The notes under the pieces are model-generated. The model was not told the origin of the DNA. It made no database searches and worked only from the letters and a program-made list of their open reading frames with translations. Position numbers and translations under genes: made by a program. A stretch of DNA of 64,000 nt from Balanoglossus misakiensis (lineage: Eukaryota > Hemichordata), in the NCBI GenBank assembly GCA_040954595.2, contig CM082576.2, positions 15,376,001-15,440,000 of the forward strand, read 5' to 3'. Below are positions 11,901 through 24,636 of the stretch, piece by piece. Numbering within the stretch: position 1 is the first letter of the stretch; each line of letters starts with the position of its first letter.

Positions 11901-14900
11901 TTCATTCACTACATATACACAACATACATTAACATAAATGGTGTCTTGTATCAAACATAATTAATGGAAAAGGGCAGCGAGAGAGAGAGACTTTGTCCCT
12001 TTAACCTTCATCTTGAAATTGACTTTCCTACATTATTGAAAGAAACGTTTTTGTGGGAACGATATTCAGCCATTTCTCAAAAACATCAGTGTGATTAAAC
12101 CTTACTCGATAAAGTGAGTTTGTTTGATGATGGAGGCAATGGAATGCTGCGACCCCACAGCACTGGGTCGAGACAGAGTACATTGAAGAATTTGAACAAG
12201 TTGTGTAGCCTTTGATGTCAATTAGGACAAGACAGATCAATTCCTACCTTTTCCCCTTCATCAACAGACTGTAGACTTGTAATCCAAACATCTCCTGTAT
12301 TAGGATTGACACTCGATCCCACAACTAAAATCTCACTCTTGTTATTCACTTCAATGCTATGTTCGTCATCAAAAGTCAAAAATCTACGCGCCAGTTGATA
12401 GTTTTCAGCAAAGTCAACAACTTTCAGTAACACACAATAAACCCCTAATGAATGAGAGAGAGAGAGAGAGAGAGACTGAATATCAATTCTACCTCGTGTG
12501 CAATTCCGAAGAAACTATGTATTTCAAAATCATCTAGCAAATTTATAACTATATACAAATCTTAAAGAGTTTTATCGACATACAAAATAACAAATACCAA
12601 TCCTTGCAGACTACTCTTGTTTAGATATGTCAATAATTCACGATTTTTATTAACACAATATGGTCTTTCTTGTAACAAGACGCGAAACTCAAGTATGACA
12701 GTTTCCAACTGTAAGAATATAGTAACGAAATAGAAGAAACCAAATAAACCATACCTGTAGATATAGTAAAGGTATATAAATACAACATGCAAATAACCTG
12801 AACGATATTGATGTAAAAAGTATCCAAGAGTTTAAAAAAAACGTTTAAGCACACAATCCATACCTGGTTCTGAAAGAATTGTACTGAATCCAGTTGAAGT
12901 AGCATTTTCAATGCCACTGTATTCAGCATAGGTTGAATATATGAGTATTGAACCTTCACGTATCAACTGTATTACATTCCATTCATAGTGTTTGATTCCT
13001 GGGAAATCATCGTGCCAACCAGACCAATTCACCGTGAGAATCGCCTGCAACAAAACACAAAGAGCTAACATTATGACTGGAAGTGTTTTCTCCATTACTT
13101 GCCGCTGTGTTATTTCATATGGTACAAGTGTGTGAATCTCTGCAATTATATGGTTTTGTGTAAACGTATTTGAAACATATTATTATATGCTTTTCGCATC
13201 AGCACAATGAACCACACGTGTTTCCTCAATACAAATTAGGCTTATATATTTGATATTACGCGAATAAACAAACTGTACACTCACATTTTGTGTGTACACA
13301 TGCTCTATAGTTAGAAGACTGTCTTGACATTGTGTTGAAACTGAACAGTGATATGGTTCAAACAGATCCACGATGAACTGGGCTGATCTTTCAATCTGTG
13401 TACCATTGTAGTAATACGTGACATCATACCAATCTTCCTTATTTGCATTATCCTTGTCCGTTATATTGATATAGCCACCATTACTTGCACGAACTGTTAC
13501 TAGAAGTCTTGAACGAAATTATTACAAATGTGTTATCTGATGTATGGCGGATACAAAGCCTCCTTTCAAAAATGTTTCGTGTTTAGGAACATGAGACAAA
13601 GAAATGAGGAAACGAATAACAATCAGAAACAATAAACAAGATAAACTGCGGTATGTTTACAGTTCGACATACGCACTCTCATAGTGCACCTACAGAAGCC
13701 ATCAACATCCTACGATATAGTGCATATACAAGCAATAAAATATACCTATCCTTATTATGTAGACTCGCCCCATCAAATCCATCGCTTTTGACACAGCTGT
13801 GTTGTCCCGTGTTCGGTTTATCTCTACTGTAGCCCAAACTGCAAGCCACATATCCTGAAGCAATTGGTATAGTTCCTGTTTGCGAAAGTACGTTATAGAT
13901 TGAGTGCTCCTTAACTGTCTATTTATACATTAAAAATGATTCAGTCGACAACCAAATTAAAGTCCCGTGGTAGGTTACTGCATAGTTTTCATGAATTTTC
14001 ATTCAAACAAAAAGTATTTCATGTAAACATGCTTACTTGCTATCACGTATTGACAGATAGTAAATGATTGACGAAATATAAAAAATCGTTTGAAACAACA
14101 GTAACTGCCACCTTCATCAAACTATACAAACGAGGCATAATCACATTAAATCATGTCCCAATTCCAAGCCAACTGATGAAGTGACATTGATCAAGCTTTG
14201 TCGAACAATGGCTTAATGGAGGTGACCCACAAATTTTACAGTAAAAATGAAAATCTGATGTCTCAGCGGTGTACATTTACTTCCATGAGCTCAAGTGGAT
14301 GAGATCGTGTTTTATTTATGAAGTTTCATAACCGGAAATGCACCATTTTCGTTGTTTGTTGCATTTTCCCACGGTGGCGGCCATATTCGCATGCGGCAAA
14401 GCTTTATTATTTATTATTATTTAGAACTTGCATATGCGCTCATATTTAGGGTTTATAATGCTTGTGTTTAGTTCACTGCCTTCATCTGCATGGACTAATG
14501 GTAGTACAGTTTGAAACAAAAATTATGATAATTATCCCAAAAGTTGTAGCTTATGTGCCTTTAATGGATAAGGTAAATTCATGTAATTATCTTCAAGTTC
14601 GGAAACGCCTATACAATAAGGTTATGATATGGTGAAACGTAGCACACATGCCGGAGTTCTGTTAGCAAACACATCGTACAGTGCCAGTATTTTCACAAAT
14701 ACTGGTAATCTAATGCCAGCATTACAGATGTTCCATTATCAAACAATAACACAGTTCATGTTTGGGTAGGCATTATGATGTATGAATGAAAACTTTCTTT
14801 TCACTTGTAGGAATTGACAGGAGACGAACCCATAGCATCTGATAACAGAGTCGGCCTACTGAATCACATACAGAATCACTTGTTCATATTAAAGGGAATA

Positions 14901-17900
14901 AGCTGTTACTTCTAGGCTTAATGTTTAGTATTTAGTGTACCAAATGCAATTTCTTGTCCTACCCCAAACAATATGCTGATATACCCAGTACTCCGCCTGT
15001 CAACGTAGCCTGTATATGTGTAACGGCCATTGTCATTGTTGTCAAATGAATTCTAGTCCGGACTTGAAATAAAATTATGCACGATAACAATGCTGGTTAA
15101 TACATATGGCTAGCATTGTGCTATGTTTAAGTATATCTATACTGTAAGTACCTCTAAAATGTTCCCAAATAAAAGATGCATCGGTGATCCCAGTGCTGAA
15201 ATCATTTATGTAATGGGCTGGTGGGTAGTCAGTACTAGATGGACCATAGAATAGGGATTGCCACTCAACTTCAATTAAATTGAAGCCTGCGTGAATCTTT
15301 CCAATAAACCGTGTACTGCTGGAAAGACATTGCAAGCCTGTCAAAGTTGTCCTGACATCACTTTTGTCTTGTACCAATTTAGTAAGGCACCAACTCCACT
15401 CTGGGAATTCGGTTACTGTAACAGAAATTTTCAGTGAGTGAAAATGATCGGTAGCCATGCCCGTACTCTTAATCTGACGATAGATTTTTAACCAATAATC
15501 AATATTGTCACCAAAGAAATAAGCAGTCTGAAGTATCATATCATCACAAAGGCAAAACTGTCCCTTTATGTAATTCGGACTCAAACATTAAGAATATTCA
15601 TCAACCTCAAAAGAATTAAAGATGTTTCCTCCTCGAAATATCAATCTTTGAAAGCTATTTGTAGCAGTGACACAGACTTTTAACCAAATTCATAGATTGC
15701 ATTACAATCTAAAATCTGTGGAAATGAAAATTTTATAATTGTATCGATGACAAACCACATTTTAATGCCTCAATTTGCTACAATATTGGATGATTAAATT
15801 ACACGTTTTACGTTGTGCAGTAATTCCATTCAAGTTGTTTAGTTCGGGTGCAGAAGGCACATGTATCTGCTACCGTAACAGCAACAGCAGCAGCAAATAT
15901 ACACCGGCACCGAACAACTACTATAAACGGCTTACTTGTCTGGCAATCTGTTCCATTATATCCTTCTGCGCACTGACACGTTTCTGAAGCATCGGGACAG
16001 GTCCCAGGGTAACACAGTGTACTGTCACTACGCCATGAACATCGGGCTGAAACGTTTAACATTGAACACTGGCAGCAGTCTACTCAACAGTTAAGGCATC
16101 AAGCATAAAACAGTTACAGAATTCTGGCGCCGTTCACTATACATACCCAAAAGATATGCCCTTGGCATAAACACCCCCCCCCCCCTCCCGATAGAATAAC
16201 ATTCACTTGGCCTTGTAAATAGAGTGAGAGTACCTTTAGTTGATACCACAACTTATACAATACTGGAAAGAATATAATGATGTTCAGTAAATAAACCTCT
16301 CCTCACTATATGAACATGGACATCTTTGATGGTGATAAGGCAGTCATCATAAAATCCACTAAATCGATGGATGTACATGTACTCACGTCTGCAATAACTA
16401 TCCGGGTAACCATTCAAATCAACAAGATCATATGCACTTTCACATGTCGTCCAATCAGTTTCATTTGGACACCCGTAATAATAATCACAGTGTTCAGCTA
16501 TGCATCTATGGTCATTACCGTTTGAACATGTCACTTCACTGCAATGGTCTATAATTCCACAACCTTTAGAGGAATGATAAAATATAATTCACATAAATAG
16601 GCTAAGATATTTAGAATATACATTGCGTGCAAATTAGGGGTTAATTCAGATGAACAAATTCACCAAACACATCTCAGTGATAATGTTTTTTTCACGTTTT
16701 CGTTAAAGTATTACAATCATGCTGGTTATCTAGAATAGAAAAAAATTATCTTTATGGTTAAATTCTGGAGACAATATGCCCAAGACGTACCGTTCTGACA
16801 TCTTGACCCATAATATGGTATGTGGTCACAATCACAAAAATAGTTGTTTGAGTTGCAGCTACCATCCCAGCAGTCATCACAAATTCCCCCGTTATAACAT
16901 GGCTTTGGGTCACAGTAAGCCTCTGTTATAAAACAGAAAAACACACCTTTATAAGGAATATTGACAGAGTCAAATAAAATAATATACATGTGCTGTTCCG
17001 ATGACATGGTTTTCAAAAATAGGGTAGGTAGGTAGGGAATGTTTTTATTTCTCTGGCCGCCTGAGTATAGAAGAATGACATAATAGTTTCGCGTGATTAC
17101 AGCTATTTTCATTACTTTTGTTATTTTTACTTACGGCTTTACGAAGCTCTAAAAAGTTTAGGGTTGGCAGGTTAAAATTATGGTACGTCTGGTAATCTGA
17201 ACAGCACATATTTTTGATTTTGGGCTAGTGTTGAATTTTAGGTTTTTTATAGATGGACTTGAGTTATTAAGCCCAGTTCAACAACGGACACGAAAACCAA
17301 ACAAAACATATCAATTTTAAAGCCAGGCAATGTTCTTTGAGCAGTATTTACTGTTCATGAAGTATTTATTTTTCTTAAAGGAACGATTTTCAATTTCTGA
17401 TCTCAGTCTAGTTCCTGTTGACACTGAATGTATATGCGGTGAAAAGCATTTGTTTCCATTAAAATAAAATGTTTGCCTTCAGATTAAGCTGATAAACGTC
17501 TACGAGAATTATGCTCTCTGTGGCTTGTCAAACTCATCTGAAGTGACATTGTATGTATGAAAACTTTCAGTCCCCTCTCTGCATCTGGGAAGTGTCATCT
17601 GCCAAATAAGGGTGCAATATGCAAACAGCGTGGATAACTTTGACTTTCGAGTGTTTACGATGGCTTTAGGTTGGTGATATGTGGATGTTGCAGAATTCTG
17701 AACACTAGTATGTGAAAAAGTAACAGTGTACCCATTTGTTTTTTGCAATGCGTTTCACAAACCTTACCAACATTTTGGGATCCATTTAGTGAAATGAAAC
17801 CGATCTATTTAACAAACGTTTAGATGGTATAAACTGTTACTTTTTCCCTACATAAGGAAACTACAAATATGACGCATTTCTCTGCGTCTAAACATGGAAA

Positions 17901-19299
17901 AGCAAGGTAAAATCAAATTTACCAGACTTTCTCTTGCAAACATAGCGGTAATTATGCCCACACTGGACGTCATTCCAGGAGCCTTTCTTGAAGATCAAAC
18001 CACAGTCTTCTTGTTTGAAGAGACCATAGTTGTTAGGTTCACCTTTATCCCAGTTACTGCCGTGTGTAATGGATAGAATATGATTGGGAGTTAACTGTAC
18101 ATTATCGATGCAACACTGTAATAGATAGATGACCTATGACCTAGATGTCTCTTCCAGGTAATTGCAAAAGAATTTTCATGACACATACAATCCAAACGCC
18201 AGAGTCATCCATGTGAGCGCTGGTATAAATTACAGTTTGACAGCAGTATAGATAACCAGGGTTTTGTATCATAGACGCTGAAGTTACAGACTTACGTGTA
18301 TACAACATATGACCCATCGCTCCAAACCCATTTGTTTTCGCTTGCTTCATCAGTGAATCCCATAAAGGAATCACCACCAATATGTGTTGTTATCATGTTC
18401 TATATAAAAACAATGATTACAAAATATGGGATTTGATAACATGCATTATTGCATATGTACTGCAGATTATTCTGTGGTTCACTACTACATAACTTTGGTA
18501 TTGCTTCTCATTACTGTGAGAGTGAAGAAAAATAGTCCCTTTCAAAATTCAGTTTTTGGAGCATTTGTTGAATAAACTATTGACTAGCAAGTTCTATTTT
18601 ACACTTGGTTAGTTTTTTTCTTGATATTTATGAAGCGTAGTATTCTGCAGTATTTTCACTCGCTGCGCTCGTGAAAATACTGCGCAGAATACACTGGATC
18701 ACTCATGAAAATAACTTCTGTATGGCACAGATCATGAAGTTGTGTCATATTACCTTTTTATGGAAACCTGAACAACACGCTGCCTTAAAATTTATATCAT
18801 CCAAAGCCTTCAGCTCAGATTGTCACTTGTTTTATTTAATACACAATCTTGCAAATATAGCAAGGTGATAAAATTAAAGAATGATTCTTACAGCAGGTGG
18901 TAGCAGGATATCACATGCGGATTAGAGATGGAATCATTATGTTTCTACAAGAAATGACCATCGGATAGTCTATTTTCAATATATTCAACATATGGCTTAT
19001 TTCTTTACTCAAACATATCTAAGATTTTGGTCTCATATTTCCTTTCATATAGAGATATTATCACAACTCACATTTTCCTTTTCGCTATTTATGCTGGCAA
19101 GATCCGTATGACCGTCTTGGCCTCTGCATTCAGCCCTTGCATTGTTCCACGTTGTCAGTGAATTCGAGAAGTAGTAGCAAAAGTCTGAATCCTCTTTCCA
19201 TGATGTTTTACATCCTAGCAGCAATCAATATAGAATTGACATCCGGTTTTCGTTTTATAAATGTTCTATTCTGACACAAACACATACATACACAGACAT

Positions 19300-19340
<41 letters not shown>

Positions 19341-22300
19341 TCATACATCAGTCTTACCCGCTTCTAGGTATTCCACATTATTAATCAAGATTAGATACGA
19401 GATACAAACAAGATTTAAAATGTCTCTCCCCATATCCAATATATAACCTGAAAACAAATTAAAATAATGCGTTAAGTCGACACTGGTCATTAATGTCCAC
19501 ACAGCAGGTCTATACAGCATTGATAGTTAAATGTAAAATGGCTTTCATTTACCATCATAACATAGTGCGAGCGACTTATATCCACAGATCTTGGGGAAGG
19601 TCTCAAAAAGGATCAAAAACCTGACATTTGCAGGGACGTAATGATGCTGGGTAACCAGAGAGCAGACATCTGGTGCTATTCCATTACCAATGTTAACATG
19701 CAACGTATTAGTTAGGAGAAAAGCATAGTCAAGAGTGGCGTAACCCAGATTTAAGTGTATAAATACAGGTTCGTTGCATAAAATTGTGATTAATGACACA
19801 GATTCATTTTATAATGCAAATAAACTCAGCTTCATTTTTGTACGGAATGGACAGATCACAGATTTGGTTTGTATTATTTTATCGCAGCTTGAACTCTTAC
19901 AGTATGGTCATATTTTCTGGTGATCAATGATTGTAGGTTCATCACTGTATATCTGTTGTAATTGTTGTAATTTAAGATATACAGTCGAACTTGTCCATCG
20001 TGGCCAGTCAAGGGACTTTCCTAAACTGGCTTTTATAGACAGGTGGCCTTTATACAGAGATTAATTAATGCACATGTGAATTGCACAGGGACTGTAACAA
20101 AGTGGCCGCTATGTGTAGAGGTGACCACTATATAGGGGTGGCCACTAACAGGGGTTTGATTGTATGTTATGATTAATCATTTTATTAGATTATGTAAATT
20201 TGCAGTTAATTGACCAGAACATAGCAGCACGAAAGTACAACTATTATGTGATAACATGCGGTTTGTTTTACAAGAGCTGCCCTCAAGATCGACATTTGTC
20301 AGACCATACCGGCCGTGCTGCATGCTGAGTTAGCTGAGAGCAGCCACTTAAACACTTAATGTATATAAATGTGATAAGTTAATTGAACGCGTGGTTCGTT
20401 GTATGATCGAGCGTGACAAAACTCAACATTTGCCAGGCTGTGATTGTAGTGCTTTTGGATAGTTCGATAGAGGACGCCTGCTGCCCCGTCCAATGTCCAT
20501 GTTTAAAGGGACAAAGTCAAAATCAATAAGTAACTCATACGATGACTACACATGGCTTGAAGAGTACCGCAAACTAATTGTTTTCACCCTTTACACTAAG
20601 ATTGACCTACGTATGGCCGCAAGCGCGAATTAAACCAGCCGCCATTTTGAACCCGGCTCGTTGGCAACCAGTGTAAAATCACCATGAGAAGTCTGACTTG
20701 AAACATCAGCAGGAGCTGATTATGTTAGAATTCAATGGAAGCGAAGTGTCTAACCTCGTTATAGTTTGATTGTTTTAGAACAGATCACAGAATCTGAGTA
20801 CATGTAGGCCTACACGATTGACACCATACCGCTACATATCAACATGTTTGTCTTAATTTTACCACGCGAAGGAAACCTTTCAGGCTTAAATAACAATATT
20901 AACCCTTTCTGGTCTAATTTGCTCACGCTGCCATGAATTCATGCCTTAAATGTTTTTTAGAAGAAAATTATCACTCATAATATGAAATTTTATATGAAAG
21001 TGAACAGGTAGTTGGATTAATGACACAGCTGTCATTAAACTTTATTTTTCAAAAAAAAAAAGGAAAACAATAATGGCTGAAGCCTGATTAAACCCTCTCA
21101 GAGGGCAGTATGCCAATTTTACTCAAGTTGGTTCATACATATGATTGTATATTGACATCATTTTCAGGAAAGGTTCGTAAAAACCCCGACAAAATATTTA
21201 TATGTACACCATACTGAATCTAGTTGCCATTCATATCAGGACTTATAATAGACTGAACACACAAAAGTGCCTTGTCTGGTAACGAATTCATGACCTCAAT
21301 AATTTAGTGAGTGTTTAAACTGCCATCATCAAATGTCTTCCTATAATTGGGTGTACAGTGTGCTGTTACAATGGCCATTTCTTACGTTAAATGCTGTTCT
21401 TATTGTTTTGCATCATGTAAAGAGAATTAAGTCACCATATCCTTACCTAAGAGTTTTAACTTTAAAAGGTTATCTTACGAAATTATGGTGGCGCATTGGT
21501 TTGGAGTCGATGATGACGACAATGTGACGATGACAGTTCAAGTACATCAGCAGGACATTAAACTTGAGCAGAGCAATGAGGAAAGACGACACAATTATAT
21601 ATAAATCCTTACCGTCAGGGCACCTGGTCAGTTCGGTCGCGTCCCTGTACATGTACTTCACTGTGTGCTGACCGTGTGCATGTATTGCTTAATGCATTGA
21701 TTCTCAATGATATTGTAGGGTAGGAATCTCTTGTCTTATCGCAAATATTATTTTCTAACTGTTTCCGGGGTTAAAGTCGCCATCGCTTACATTAAGATGG
21801 GTCCCTAGGATCTTTTTGCTGGTTGCTATGGGCCTTTACAGGACACTACACTCAATTTTGATCGGAACCGTTATGAACGTCCGACAAGGGGCTTGTAACT
21901 AGTTAAAAATACACACAATTGTGTGCACACCCCCTGTCTGAGTATGTTTACGGCAGCTACCGCCCGGCCATAGGCCGCCACGCTAATACGGCAAAGCAGC
22001 GGTCAGCGATAGCGTGCGCGTCCTGTAACCACAGTAACTGGATCGAACGCTAAAAATCCAATGTTTTGTACACAGAGATTTTGTACCGTTCACGAAAATC
22101 CCTAAGGCTTTTTTCACAGGCGACGTAGGCCAGCCAAATTTGACCTGCTTGTTGAGAACGCACTTCCGCATAGTGTGACGGATCGTTTTTTCGGTTTTCG
22201 TCGTGCTAAGAAGCGATACCAGTGGAAGAGTGCGTCCAAAAACACCCAAAATCGATGACTTTTTCAGGTGTGGTACGGGTATGCTGAAATCGTAGGATAC

Positions 22301-23101
22301 AACGATAATATTCGAAAACAAAATCCGTCACGATCTTCCCTGGTTCAAGCAACTAATGAATACGTATCAAGTTCGTTTTTGAGGTCACGGAATAAAAAGC
22401 CTTAGGCTTTTGAAATTTGACCTAGCTAATTTGCATATCAATGGCGTCAGGGGGCGCGCGCTCACAATCGTGCGTATTTTTAACTAGTTACCAGCCCCTT
22501 GTTAGACTCTGAAAACGGCTTAGTCCAAATCGGGGTGTAATGTCCTATAAAGGCCCATAGCAACGGGCAAAAAGATCCTAGGGACCCATCTTAAGGTAGT
22601 ACTTCCCTGAAAATCAAAGTCTTAAACTTTTTTTCTTCATATTTTACTCAAAAATAACTTCCGACTTGAGAATCAAAACTGGGGGTTAAACGCGCAATTT
22701 TGAATGATAGGGACGATTTGTTTCAACTTTGCAATTCAAAATGGCTGCCTAGGTTTATGTTAACTCTATAGAGACATTTAAAGTAGTGACATTTATGAAA
22801 CCTAGACGGTGTATGCTCTATGTCATCTGCCTTAAGAGACCTATGGACTAAACACTTCAGCTGTGTCCCCTCTGACATTGGCCCTATGGGTCCACATCGC
22901 GGCCATAAAGTCACCATTATCAGATGGAAAATAAAACGACACTTGTAACGTTATATTGTTTGACTGCTGAATCATTGGTTGGTCCAGCCGTAGTTACATG
23001 CAGAGTGTGAGCATGACATTTGAATACTCCCATGACAAGATCTGTGGAATTCGTCCTGGAAGCAATTATTACATGTTATATCAAGAACTATTGGAGCGCC
23101 G
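5655..23101 (-). CDS. Large CTLD-EGF single-pass receptor with ITAM-like cytoplasmic tail (5' end incomplete)
   Basis: Exons 5'->3': 23101-22998 and 19675-19553 (cysteine-containing domain, less certain), 19214-19072, 18399-18296 and 18056-17923 (complete CTLD), 16922-16791, 16563-16387 and 16046-15936 (EGF and Cys-rich), about 15557-15152, 13875-13746, 13507-13285, 13044-12864, 12444-12248, 10908-10717, 10511-10303, 9895-9769, 8966-8784, 7897-7852, 7393-7317 (membrane helix), 6277-6247 and 5947-5655 (tail, TAA). Phases agree at all junctions except 15936/15557, where a boundary or small exon is missing. The total is about 1,100 residues. The CTLD carries GEPNN and WND, the mannose-type calcium-site motifs. 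Exons 13.9-8.8 kb hold two copies of a module with a W/Y-D-SGI-Y-W core followed by an N-A strand. The helix is VTTVAIVAVCACFVIFVFAY. The tail has YQDL-x8-YSTI plus VYEV and VYEIL. No signal peptide exon was found. It is probably a surface immune or phagocytic receptor. Confidence 0.82.
11639..12000. mobile_element. TTAA-flanked MITE family A, complete copy (362 bp)
   Basis: Ends are AGGGACAAAGTCTCTCTCTC and its inverse, directly flanked by TTAA on both sides (11635-11638 and 12001-12004). The two halves are near reverse complements, so the element is a long hairpin. TTAA target duplication with short inverted ends is the piggyBac signature. It sits in an intron of the 5655-23101 receptor. 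Partial copies are at 30080, 40819-41007 and 55762-56001. Confidence 0.85.
16969..17226. mobile_element. Family D element (AGGCCAAATAA ends), copy 1
   Basis: A diverged copy of a ~285-bp element whose arms contain ATGTGCTGTTCCGAT and its inverse. Other copies lie at 46753-47041, 48821-49109 and 58276-58562. It lies just upstream of an EGF exon in an intron. Confidence 0.7.
17923..19214 (-). other. Complete C-type lectin domain encoded by three exons of the 5655-23101 receptor
   Basis: Exon 19214-19072 encodes CKTSWKEDSDFCYYF, then W-ARAEC and LASINSEKEN. Exon 18399-18296 encodes FMGFTDEASE, KWVWSDGS and VYT. Exon 18056-17923 encodes NWDKGEPNNY, ED-CG, WNDVQC and YVCKRKS. Junction phases are 0 and 2, and the domain reads through without a stop. 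The EPN triplet and the downstream WND are the residues that, in mannose-binding protein, coordinate calcium and mannose-type sugars. Sugar binding is therefore plausible by family knowledge but not shown. Confidence 0.88.
18640..18692. repeat. Imperfect hairpin
   Basis: Arms of roughly 20 bases (GTATTCTGCAGTATTTTCAC and its near-inverse) enclose CTCGCTGCGCTC. It is intronic, with no protein and no terminator-type role expected in an animal. Confidence 0.7.
19292..19341 (+). repeat. (ACAG)n microsatellite
   Basis: About eleven tandem ACAG units lie in an intron of the receptor gene, just upstream of the first CTLD exon. Confidence 0.9.
21796..22590. mobile_element. TTAA-flanked long-inverted-repeat element, family B (795 bp)
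   Basis: Left end GATGGGTCCCTAGGATC and its ~50-base arm are mirrored at the right end with a few mismatches; TTAA flanks both sides (21792-21795 and 22591-22594). A second inner inverted pair (AACTAGTTAAAAATAC and inverse, each beside CCCCTTG) extends the symmetry. No transposase frame is seen. It lies in the long 5' intron of the receptor gene. Confidence 0.85.
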
Positions 23102-24636
23102 CTGCAATAACCAGTGACAATAGCCTCAATTAAAACAAAAACAAACACAAAAAAGTAACGGGACAAAATAGTGCTTTGCACCTTTAAGTGTAATTATTTA
23201 TATTCCTGGTTTTAATACAAACATGGGCAAGATGATATGTTTAGTTTTTACGGTATACAGACGACAAACAGTTCGCCACATACTGATAGGGAGGAAATGT
23301 TGTTAGTGTAGAAACAACGACGCCCCGACCTTTGAGCAAAGAGATTAACCCACATATGGAGTGGACCGCATTGATATGAATCAATAGGAGTATGTAAATA
23401 CACCTAAATATAAAATCAATACGTCATGACCGGGCATCAGTGTTGGAATTGGTTGACCTCTTTGTCAGTCAGGCACTTGGTCTGTCTCATTTTGTGAGCC
23501 TGTCCCTGTCTGCGAGCATGCATCATGATCTAATACAATCTCTTTTTTGAGTCGCTTAGTCAATATTATATATTTATTATTATACGTTGTTGTTGTTATT
23601 ATATATTTCTCCAGATGTTTGCCACAAGTTCCCTACTGTTACATTTCTGTGACAGTGACAGCAGGTCGAACAATTCCAGCTACAATGTGTAACAGAAAAA
23701 TTAAACTCAACCAATGGTTTCATTCTTATACGGTGCCACCTCAATGCCTCCAAAGAACTGTCACGAGGGTATAGGGCTACACCAGAATAACAATTACAGG
23801 TGACATTGCAAGCAGATATGATCTAATCATATAGAAATATGGAATGTAAAAAAAATAACAAGGAACATGCCCAATAAACTCCCATGTGTCATGGCTGTCT
23901 CATAAGTAGTGCTAGAAAAAAATTATTTTTGACCAAAAATTGTCTGTCCAAACATGATATGACAAGCAACTTCTTTCAGTCAGCCCTGGAAGAGACAGAC
24001 ACACACACAGACAGATAAAGACGCTCACTGACCTGCCAGTGGTAATTAAAAATTGAATGGCTGGTGGTCTCTGTAACAGCTGGCCTCTTAAAGTTATGTA
24101 AACATGTCTAAATTGGGGGTAAAAACTCCTGGTAAACAGAAACTTTCAAAACAACTGGACAATAGGTTAAAGAGGAGCCTCATTCCCTTTATTGGATACA
24201 GAGTACATAGGATCAGGACGGCGAATGTTTTCGGCGTGGGGGGGGGGGGGTCATCATATTTTTGGGTCTGTCAAAGGGGGGGTCATCATTTTTTGATGCT
24301 GAGTGAAGGGGGGGTCGGCCTGATTTTGAAAACCGATGACTCAAACTTGCCGCCCCCCCCCCAGCCGTAAAAACTGAACGGTCCCTAACTACACGAGAGA
24401 CAAAAAAACCGCGAAAGGAATAAATCGCGTAAAATGTTTTTCGGGGATAATGATGGAGTGAAATAGAGAACATGAAATACAGATAACATGTATTTTCAAA
24501 TTCTTACAACAGTGAGTTATCAACTACATGTACTACAATACAATTATTATAATGTGAGGCTTTCAAATATTATTTGTAGGAATTCTTTTCAGAATTATGT
24601 CGTTGATTTGATCTGCAACTTTAGAAAATGCAGGTT
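23102..24636. other. Region between receptor exon 23101 and the TLR gene
   Basis: No exon could be supported here, although missing 5' exons of the receptor could lie in it. It contains a weak relative of the 4983/30911 repeat (about 23990-24115) and G-rich/C-rich homopolymer stretches at 24238-24362. Confidence 0.4.

Noticed and set aside
17509-17748. 79-codon minus-strand frame between CTLD and EGF exons
   Set aside because: The CTLD exon at 17923 joins the EGF exon at 16922 directly in phase, so no exon is needed here.
22972-23181. Apparent signal peptide in the frame RYFFVFVFVLIEAIV
   Set aside because: No ATG starts it, and the T-rich stretch is better explained as the polypyrimidine tract before a TTGCAG acceptor at 23102.
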